A DNA stretch of 11,372 bases. Origin: DASUFH01 sp036274645. GTDB lineage: Bacteria; Acidobacteriota; Terriglobia; 20CM-2-55-15. The position numbers were made by a program, and so were the translations under genes. Where the stretch lies: positions 1-11,372 of the forward strand of contig DASUFH010000276.1 of NCBI GenBank assembly GCA_036274645.1, written 5' to 3'. The stretch's first letter is position 1. The number at the start of each line of letters is the position of its first letter. Below, in pieces: positions 6,825 to 11,372 of this stretch. The notes below the pieces were generated by a model, which was given only the letters and a program-made list of their open reading frames with translations, was not told the DNA's origin and did not search any database.

Positions 6825-6994
6825 TCCCCCACTTATTCATTAATTGTTGGCTGTTCACTATTAACTGCTTCACTTAATTATTTGTTCGTTGGTCGGTTTG
6901 TCGGCTGACAGTTCGTTGGCCGGATACGGAATGACAAATGTCTAAGTGAAGCAGTTAATAGTGAACAGCCAACAATTAATGAATAAGTGGGGGA
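6825..6994. repeat. Fold-back (inverted) repeat, copy 3, with perfect 52-bp arms
   Basis: The left arm (6825-6876) is the exact reverse complement of the right arm (6943-6994). By hand count the arm is about 37% GC. The 66-nt loop (6877-6942) can extend the structure by ATTTGT (6880-6885) pairing with ACAAAT (6934-6939) across a small internal loop. It also contains a direct repeat, GTTCGTTGGTCGG (6884-6896) and GTTCGTTGGCCGG (6911-6923). ACGGAATGAC (6926-6935) matches the ACGGAAGGAC of copies 1 and 2 at one base less. The right arm reads into the 3' end of the vsr gene and supplies its stop codon. The left arm lies 42 bp upstream of the PQQ-propeller start, so the element separates two same-strand transcription units. 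Confidence 0.96.
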
Positions 6995-7974
6995 GTGCCG
7001 GCGCGCGAGAGGGCTCCCGTGCGGATGATCTCGGTGATCGCCGGCGCCAGATAACTTTCGGCGAGCCAGACCAGCGGCCAATCGGCCGGGTCGCGGCGCG
7101 GCGCACGCCGGAAGTTCCAGCGAACGCGGGGATGCCTGGCCATGAATCCGCTCAGGAATCGAGGACGAATGCGACGGCCCGCCTCTGGCATTTCCCGGTT
7201 CGAAGCGCCGTACACCCCGACGATAAAGAAACGGCGCGCTCCCGCAATCAGCACGTCCACGCCGTAGCCGCGCCGGCTCAGCGCGTGGAGAGCGCGGGCC
7301 AGAACCCTGCCCTGCGATCGAGTCCCCTCGATTGCCGCGGCATTAATGACGACAAACGGCGATGTGACGTCGCCGAGATCCAGCGGCAGCGTGGCGAATG
7401 TCAGCGCGCAATTCGTGGACTCGACGCGCCGCCATCCCAGCGCTTCAAGCCCGCGCCGCTCATCGGCCGGAACCGGAGCGGCCGCCACGAACGTTTTTGC
7501 CGGCGCAAACGCCGCCGGCCCGGGCTCCACACCGGCAAGCGCCAACCGGATTCGGTCCACGCACCCCTGAACATTTCGCTTCACATCGCCTTCCCAGAAC
7601 CGCAGCACCGTCCAACCCCGCGCAAGCAGCGCGTCGGTGGCGGCGCAATCGCGTCTCTGGTTACCGAGAATCTTCTTTATCCAGTATTCCCGGGACGGGT
7701 TCCCCACGAATTGTTCGGCCAGGCTGTTGAGGCCGCGCTTCTGCCACTGGATGCCGTGCCAGAACTCACCGTCCACGAATACCGCCAGCTTCCTCGACCG
7801 GAACACCATGTCCGGCTTGCCGGGTAAACCGGCGACGGATGTCTGAAAACGGAGACGCGCGGCGCGGAGCGCTTCCTGCAGGCGCAGTTCGGGCGCGGTG
7901 CCGCTGCTGCGCACGCGCCGCATCAACTCGGAACGCGTGAGTTTGGAGTGAACGGACCTGGAGGCTATTCCCAC
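6976..7974 (-). CDS. Vsr-type very-short-patch-repair endonuclease fused to a degenerate C5-methyltransferase-like tail
   Basis: 332 residues, about twice a normal Vsr. Residues 1-150 are a Vsr domain: RSSGTAPELRLQEAL (22-36), GLPGKPDMVFRSRKLAVFVD (49-68) with Asp55 as the metal-binding aspartate, GEFWHG (69-74), EYWIKKILGNQRRD (96-109) and GWTVLRFWEGDVKRN (120-134). The variant VDGEFWHG, without the Cys of E. coli Vsr (GCFWH), is typical of Vsr proteins found beside 5-methylcytosine methyltransferases. Residues about 160-318 look like a shrunken C5-methyltransferase: GLEALGW (175-181), VVINAAA where the ENV motif would be (208-214), ALHALSRRGYGVDVLI (228-243), RRFFIVGV (247-254) without the preceding PQSR, RPRFLSGFMARHP (270-282) and PLVWLAESYLAP (300-311). 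The PC motif and the target-recognition region are missing, so methylation is not expected. GTG start at 7972-7974; a later ATG would cut into the Vsr domain. The last codons and the stop lie in fold-back copy 3. Confidence 0.8.
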   Translation of the reverse strand: MGIASRSVHSKLTRSELMRRVRSSGTAPELRLQEALRAARLRFQTSVAGLPGKPDMVFRSRKLAVFVDGEFWHGIQWQKRGLNSLAEQFVGNPSREYWIKKILGNQRRDCAATDALLARGWTVLRFWEGDVKRNVQGCVDRIRLALAGVEPGPAAFAPAKTFVAAAPVPADERRGLEALGWRRVESTNCALTFATLPLDLGDVTSPFVVINAAAIEGTRSQGRVLARALHALSRRGYGVDVLIAGARRFFIVGVYGASNREMPEAGRRIRPRFLSGFMARHPRVRWNFRRAPRRDPADWPLVWLAESYLAPAITEIIRTGALSRAGTPPLIH

Positions 7975-7998
7975 AACGCCATCGCCATCGGGGAGCGA

Positions 7999-8027
7999 TT
8001 AATACAATAGTCGTCGTGAGCGCACAA
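7999..8027 (-). promoter_or_regulatory. Candidate promoter of the vsr-fusion gene
   Basis: On the minus strand TTGTGC (complement of 8022-8027) and TATTAA (complement of 7999-8004) are separated by exactly 17 nt and lie about 25 nt before the GTG start at 7974. This is the best sigma-70-like pair in the vsr/suhB divergent gap. Confidence 0.4.
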
Positions 8028-8029
8028 GA

Positions 8030-8057
8030 GCGCGCCGACATTCGCGCGCCGACATTC
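8030..8057. repeat. Two tandem 14-bp direct repeats in the vsr/suhB divergent promoter region
   Basis: GCGCGCCGACATTC occurs at 8030-8043 and again immediately at 8044-8057, followed by another G, so 15 bases match at a 14-bp period. The pair lies just upstream of the vsr promoter candidate and just before TTACACT (8061-8067), a possible -10 for suhB. This is a suitable place for a regulator site, or may be a simple slippage duplication. Confidence 0.6.
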
Positions 8058-8092
8058 GGGTTACACTCGTTGGGTTTCGCGACAGGCAGGAC

Positions 8093-8878
8093 ATGTCACA
8101 CACAGAAGACCGACTCACAACCGCCATCGATCTCGCCCGTCGCGCAGGCGCCGTCCTGCGCGGGTACGTCGGGAGAGAGAAAGGTATCGAATACAAAGGG
8201 CGCGCCAACCTGGTCACGCGGGCGGACAAGGAAAGCGAAGCGCTGATTCTGGCGGGCATTCGCGACCGGTTCCCCGAAGACGCCATTCTGGCCGAGGAGT
8301 CCGGCGCGGTGGGCGTGTCGTCCGCCACCCGCTGGATCGTCGATCCGCTCGATGGAACGACGAACTTCGCGCATCAGTACCCCGCCTATACCGTGTCCAT
8401 CGGCGTCGAGATGGATGGGACCGTCGTTTGCGGCGTGGTTTACGAACCCCTGCGCGATGAACTGTTCAGCGCGGCCCGGGGCAAGGGCTCGTTCCTCAAT
8501 GGAGAACGGCTGCAGGTCTCGAACGTGAACCGCCTGGCGGAAGGGCTTCTGATCACGGGATTCCCCTACGACTTTCGGGACCGCCTCGACAGAGTCCTGG
8601 CGCAGTTCCGCGGCTTCCTCACGGAAGCGCAGGCCGTGAGACGCGGCGGCTCAGCCGCGCTCGATCTCTGCTATCTGGCGGCGGGGCGGTGTGATGGCTT
8701 CTGGGAACTGGGGCTGCATCCATGGGACACCGCGGCGGGGACGCTGATTGCCGCCGAAGCGGGGGCGCGCATCACCGATTTCGAAGGGCGGCCGTTTTCA
8801 ATCGACATGCGGGAGATTCTCGCGTCCAACGGCCGGATTCACGAAGAGATGGCGGCGATCGTTCGGAACTTAAATTGA
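8093..8878 (+). CDS. suhB: Inositol monophosphatase family protein (SuhB type)
   Basis: 261 residues, full length for the family. Metal and catalytic motifs are intact: LAEES (66-70, Glu68), WIVDPLDGTTNF (81-92, Asp84, Asp87 and Thr90) and GLHPWDTAAG (207-216, Asp212), with the GGSAALDLCYLAAGRCDGFW stretch (185-204) before the last. These residues bind three Mg2+ ions and hydrolyse inositol-1-phosphate and related sugar phosphates. In E. coli SuhB also acts with the Nus factors in rRNA antitermination, which cannot be assumed here. The ATG at 8093 follows GGCAGG (8085-8090), a weak and close ribosome site. It is divergent from the vsr-fusion gene and convergent with the GAF-PP2C gene; the 32-bp palindrome lies 3 nt after its stop. 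Confidence 0.92.
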   Translation: MSHTEDRLTTAIDLARRAGAVLRGYVGREKGIEYKGRANLVTRADKESEALILAGIRDRFPEDAILAEESGAVGVSSATRWIVDPLDGTTNFAHQYPAYTVSIGVEMDGTVVCGVVYEPLRDELFSAARGKGSFLNGERLQVSNVNRLAEGLLITGFPYDFRDRLDRVLAQFRGFLTEAQAVRRGGSAALDLCYLAAGRCDGFWELGLHPWDTAAGTLIAAEAGARITDFEGRPFSIDMREILASNGRIHEEMAAIVRNLN

Positions 8879-8881
8879 GGA

Positions 8882-8913
8882 CAGGGGGACAGCCTCCGGA
8901 GGCTGTCCCCCTG
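8882..8913. repeat. Perfect loopless 32-bp palindrome at the suhB / GAF-PP2C convergent junction
   Basis: CAGGGGGACAGCCTCC (8882-8897) is followed directly by its exact reverse complement (8898-8913). An alternative outer pairing GACAGGGG (8880-8887) with CCCCTGTC (8914-8921) is possible, and the latter overlaps the stop codon (8920-8922) of the GAF-PP2C gene. The sequence type (GGGGACAGCC...GGCTGTCCCC) resembles GC-rich REP-like palindromes that are scattered between genes in several bacterial groups. It is unrelated to the AT-rich fold-back family. It probably ends or protects both converging transcripts; no T-tract follows. Confidence 0.9.
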
Positions 8914-8919
8914 CCCCTG

Positions 8920-10668
8920 TCAGTCTGAGTTCACGCCGATGACGATCAGCGTTCGATCGTCGTGCGGGGGGACGCGGCCGACAAACTCATCGACGGCATT
9001 GTTCACAGCCGTCACGATGTGTTGGGCGGACTCGCCGCCGTTTTCCGTGATGACCTGCGCGAGACGCTTTAACCCGAAATCTTCATCGGTTTCGTTGCGA
9101 GCCTCGACAAGTCCGTCGGAATACAGCACCAGGACATCCCCGGGGAGGAGTTGCAGTTCCAGTTCCTGATATTTGGTTTCGGGCAGCAGCCCGACCGGAA
9201 TGCCGGCCAGATCGAGGAATCTGGCCGAGCCGTCCCGCAGCAGGAGCGGATAGGGCAGGCCGGAATTGGCCATGGCGATTGTGCGCGTTTTCGGCTCGAA
9301 GACGGCGTAGGTGAGAGCGCAATACTGGCTTTCGATGGGGCGCTCGTAAAGCGTCTTGTTCACCAGTTCCAGCATCTGGCCCGGCGGATATTTTCTCGTG
9401 GCGCGTGTGCGGATGATGCCGCTCGACAGGGCCGCGTAGAGCGCCGCGGGCGCGCCCTTGCCCGCCACGTCGCCGACCACGATGGCCAGCCGGCCGTCGT
9501 CGAACTCGATGAAATCGTAGAGGTCCCCTCCCAGATGAGCGACGGACTTGAACGTCACGGCGATGTCGAGCGGATCGACCGACGGAATTTCCTCCGGCAT
9601 CAGGCGCAACTGAATCTCGCGGGCGATCTTCATCTCCCGGTCCATGCGGCGCTCGTTCTCCGAAACGCGGGCATAGAGTTCGGCGTTGACGAGGGCCGAC
9701 GCGATGCGCGACGCAAGCGTCATGAGAAGCTGCTGGTGATACTCGGTAAAGTACTCGACCTCGGTGCTCTCGAGATCCACCACCCCGATCACCCGGCCCT
9801 TGTAGGTGAGCGGCACCACCATCTCGGAGCGTGTCTCCTCATGGACCGGAATGTAGCGGGGATCGCTCAACACATGACCCACCCGCACCGGCTTCTTGAG
9901 CAGCGCGGCGGCGCCGACCAGTCCTTTGCCGAGGGGAACGGAAAGTTTTCGAAACTCGCGCTCGTTGGAGCGGATGATCACCTTGGGCTGCAACGTGCCG
10001 GCCCGCTCATCGAGCTGGAAGATCGAAAAGATCTGATAGTCGACGGCCGAACGGACCGCGGCGGCGATCTTGCGGATGACTTCGTCCACTTCCAGCGTCG
10101 AGCTCATTTCCAGACTGACGTCATAAAGCAGAGCCAGGGTCTGGCTGCTGCGCCGCTCGCTTTCGTAGATCTTGGCGTTCTCGATGGCGATGGCGATCTG
10201 GCTGGCCAGAAGATTCAGCAGGCGCACCTGCTCTTCCCGAAAGTAACCGACCTCCGGACTTTCGATATCGAGGACGCCGACCACACGGTTTTTCGAGATC
10301 AGGGGCACGGCCAGCTCGCTGCGCGCGGCCTCGACGACTTCGATGTAGCGTGGATCGTTACGGACATCGTCCACCACGACCGGCTTGCGCTCGGCGGCGG
10401 CGGTGCCGATCAACCCTTCGCCAAATCCAATGCGCAGTCCCTGGACAATGTCCTTGGCATGCCCGATGCCGAACCGGTAATAGAGGTCCTGCCGCGCGTC
10501 ATCCACCAGAAAGATGGCGAAGATCTGGTAGGGAACGATTCGTCCGGTCAACTCGGCGATCTTCTTGAGCAGTTGATCGAGGTTCAGAATCGACGTGATT
10601 TCGTGATTGATCTCCACCAGGGTCGAGAGGAACGCGGACTCCCTCGTGGAGGCGGTTTCGGAGTTCAT
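8920..10668 (-). CDS. GAF-GAF-PP2C (RsbU/SpoIIE-type) serine phosphatase
   Basis: 582 residues, no membrane segment, so cytoplasmic. Two GAF domains (about 26-165 and 192-335) are followed by a short helical linker (335-360) containing MKIAREIQLRLMP, typical of RsbU proteins, and a PP2C/SpoIIE phosphatase domain (about 365-580). Metal-binding motifs are intact: GGDLYDF (380-386), GDVAGKGAPAALYAA (399-413), YSDGLVEA (516-523) and HDDRTLIVI (569-577). In known systems such phosphatases dephosphorylate anti-sigma-factor antagonists after the GAF domains sense a small ligand or a partner. No antagonist or anti-sigma gene is in the window. The two GAF domains are clearly similar (for example SELAVPLISKNRVVGVLDIE and SEMVVPLTYKGRVIGVVDLE), indicating internal duplication. 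The ATG at 10666-10668 overlaps the hpt stop as ATGA. Confidence 0.93.
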   Translation of the reverse strand: MNSETASTRESAFLSTLVEINHEITSILNLDQLLKKIAELTGRIVPYQIFAIFLVDDARQDLYYRFGIGHAKDIVQGLRIGFGEGLIGTAAAERKPVVVDDVRNDPRYIEVVEAARSELAVPLISKNRVVGVLDIESPEVGYFREEQVRLLNLLASQIAIAIENAKIYESERRSSQTLALLYDVSLEMSSTLEVDEVIRKIAAAVRSAVDYQIFSIFQLDERAGTLQPKVIIRSNEREFRKLSVPLGKGLVGAAALLKKPVRVGHVLSDPRYIPVHEETRSEMVVPLTYKGRVIGVVDLESTEVEYFTEYHQQLLMTLASRIASALVNAELYARVSENERRMDREMKIAREIQLRLMPEEIPSVDPLDIAVTFKSVAHLGGDLYDFIEFDDGRLAIVVGDVAGKGAPAALYAALSSGIIRTRATRKYPPGQMLELVNKTLYERPIESQYCALTYAVFEPKTRTIAMANSGLPYPLLLRDGSARFLDLAGIPVGLLPETKYQELELQLLPGDVLVLYSDGLVEARNETDEDFGLKRLAQVITENGGESAQHIVTAVNNAVDEFVGRVPPHDDRTLIVIGVNSD

Positions 10669-11207
10669 GCGATGTTGGCCCCGTCGAGAACATGAATGTT
10701 CTCCAGGTTGCGATAGCGCTGCGCGTAATCGAGTCCATACCCGATCACGAAGTCGTTGGCGATCTGAAAACCCACGTAATCCAGGCGGCCATCATATTGT
10801 CGTCCGGGATTCGCCTTCTCCAGCAGAGCGGCCACGCGGATCGACCGCGCCCCGCGGGCAGCCAGCAGCGCGCTAACCCACCGCAACGTCGCGCCCGAAT
10901 CCAGGATGTCTTCCGCAATCAACACGTCCTTGCCGGCAATCGGGGAGTCGAGGTCCTTGATGATGCGCGCCGCAGACGGCGTGACGCCGTCCCGGTAGCT
11001 TGAGATGGCCATGAAATCCACTTCCAGTGGAATCGCCGGATCGATCCGGCGAATCAGATCGGAAACAAAAACGAAACTGCCGTTCAGAATGCCCACCACC
11101 GTGAGCGCGCGATCCATGTAATCCAGGGAAATCTCACGTCCCATTTCCGCCACACGGCGATCAATTTCCGCGCGCGAAACGAGAGTCCTTCCGACCGCAG
11201 GGCCCAT
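10665..11207 (-). CDS. hpt: Hypoxanthine phosphoribosyltransferase
   Basis: 180 residues, normal length. It converts hypoxanthine (and often guanine) plus PRPP into IMP or GMP in purine salvage. The visible motifs are GILNGSFVFVSDL (39-51, pyrophosphate loop), ISSYRDG (68-74, flexible loop), the PRPP-binding VLIAEDILDSGATL (95-108, with the Glu99-Asp100 pair and Asp103), and FVIGYGLDYAQRYRNL (153-168), which covers the purine base. The PRPP motif has Ser104 where Thr is usual (DSG for DTG), a mild change. The ATG at 11205-11207 has no Shine-Dalgarno site, but an extended -10 lies 9 nt upstream. Its stop overlaps the start of the GAF-PP2C gene by 4 nt, so the two are one operon. Confidence 0.94.
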   Translation of the reverse strand: MGPAVGRTLVSRAEIDRRVAEMGREISLDYMDRALTVVGILNGSFVFVSDLIRRIDPAIPLEVDFMAISSYRDGVTPSAARIIKDLDSPIAGKDVLIAEDILDSGATLRWVSALLAARGARSIRVAALLEKANPGRQYDGRLDYVGFQIANDFVIGYGLDYAQRYRNLENIHVLDGANIA

Positions 11208-11216
11208 ACGGCGGGT

Positions 11217-11225
11217 AGTGTAGCA
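11217..11225 (-). promoter_or_regulatory. Extended -10 promoter for hpt / GAF-PP2C, probably leaderless
   Basis: TGCTACACT (complement of 11217-11225) lies 9 nt (11208-11216) before the hpt ATG. A start about 7 nt after the -10 would leave a 5' leader of a few bases at most, in line with the missing Shine-Dalgarno site. No clear -35 is visible. Confidence 0.5.
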
Positions 11226-11336
11226 CGCGGGCTCCCTTGACCGACGACGTCCCCTGGATGTCCGTTTTCCATTGGCTGTTGTCGATTATGAAATGGACTT
11301 TTTGCATCGCTTCACTGGCCGGAGGGGCCGTCCCCT

Positions 11337-11372
11337 TTCCCCACTTATTCGTTAACTGTTGGCTGTTCACTA
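11337..11372. repeat. Fold-back repeat, copy 4: left arm only, cut by the window end
   Basis: From 11339 the sequence reads CCCCACTTATTCGTTAACTG and then TTGGCTGTTCACTA up to the last base. It matches the left arms of copies 1-3, with private changes TTCGTTAAC in the variable part. The loop and right arm must lie beyond the window. It is about 130 bp upstream of hpt. Confidence 0.85.

Noticed and set aside
1811..6994. Fold-back repeats as integron attC sites
   Set aside because: The arms are over 50 bp and nearly perfect, the RYYYAAC/GTTRRRY core arrangement is not seen, the genes between copies lie in both orientations, and no integrase is present.
1811..6994. Fold-back repeats as ordinary Rho-independent terminators
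   Set aside because: Stems are far too long with 51-66 nt loops, and no T-tract follows either arm. A role in 3' end protection remains possible and is listed as inference.
6946..7827. Plus-strand ORF of 293 codons starting in fold-back copy 3 and running antisense to vsr
   Set aside because: Shadow of the vsr gene; no domain pattern and its start is repeat sequence.
9151..10695. Long plus-strand ORF (514 codons) opposite the GAF-PP2C gene
   Set aside because: It is an antisense shadow of a GC-rich gene. The minus-strand protein has complete GAF and PP2C motifs, while the plus-strand translation resembles nothing.
1917..11370. Open reading frames beginning with K-Q-L-I-V-N-S-Q-Q-L at each fold-back repeat, as if the arms encoded a shared peptide
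   Set aside because: The peptide is just the arm read outward in one frame, running on into unrelated flanks or the antisense of real genes. The left arm of copy 2 has an in-frame TAG, and M/T and I/N replacements occur between copies.
11161..11370. Minus-strand ORF from fold-back copy 4 into hpt as a separate small gene
   Set aside because: It overlaps the hpt start in another frame, begins in repeat sequence and shows no recognisable protein features.
1811..11372. Fold-back repeats as a CRISPR-like array
   Set aside because: Copies are 1.9-4.3 kb apart with whole genes between them, and there is no regular spacer unit.

Overview
The window is GC-rich (well above 60% by eye), densely coded DNA from a Gram-negative-type bacterium. 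A lineage in the Acidobacteriota (Bryobacter/Solibacter-like) is the best guess. It rests on a secreted PQQ-propeller protein coupled to a secreted TPR protein, a GAF-GAF-PP2C regulator, orphan PmpA/PmpB transporters and several genes with no Shine-Dalgarno site. No rRNA or tRNA gene is visible, so this placement is inference.

Layout. Positions 1-262 hold the start of a VOC/glyoxalase-fold gene on the minus strand, cut by the window edge. It diverges from an Smr-domain gene (355-870), which is followed by a DUF4184 membrane protein (974-1759). Facing these is a minus-strand group: a secreted alpha/beta hydrolase (2958-4094), then pmpA (2419-2928) and pmpB (1968-2414). Divergent from the hydrolase is a small secreted protein with a YadA-like C-terminal end (4255-4713). 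Facing that is a translationally coupled minus-strand pair, a PQQ-propeller protein (5547-6782) and a TPR protein (4930-5550). Next come a Vsr-type endonuclease with a degenerate cytosine-methyltransferase-like tail (6976-7974, minus), a divergent suhB-type inositol monophosphatase (8093-8878, plus), and a coupled minus-strand pair: hpt (10665-11207) and a GAF-GAF-PP2C phosphatase (8920-10668).

The most unusual content is a family of AT-rich fold-back repeats: three complete copies (1811-1967, 4741-4919, 6825-6994) and one cut by the window end (11337-11372). Each complete copy has two inverted arms of 50-60 bp, nearly or fully complementary, around a 51-66 nt loop. The arm sequence is strongly conserved between copies. 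Where copies differ, both arms of a copy nearly always carry the same change, while the loops are mostly unrelated apart from short motifs near the arms. Each complete copy lies next to, or inside, the 3' end of a minus-strand gene, and copy 3 supplies the last codons and stop of the vsr gene. A different, loopless 32-bp palindrome sits at the third convergent junction (8882-8913). I do not recognise the fold-back family; it may be a MITE-like element, a structured 3' end/terminator element, or both.

Other notable points are the Vsr plus shrunken, probably catalytically dead C5-methyltransferase fusion, and three minus-strand genes with an extended -10 box (TGCTAnnCT) only 7-9 nt before the ATG and no Shine-Dalgarno site, which suggests leaderless transcripts.
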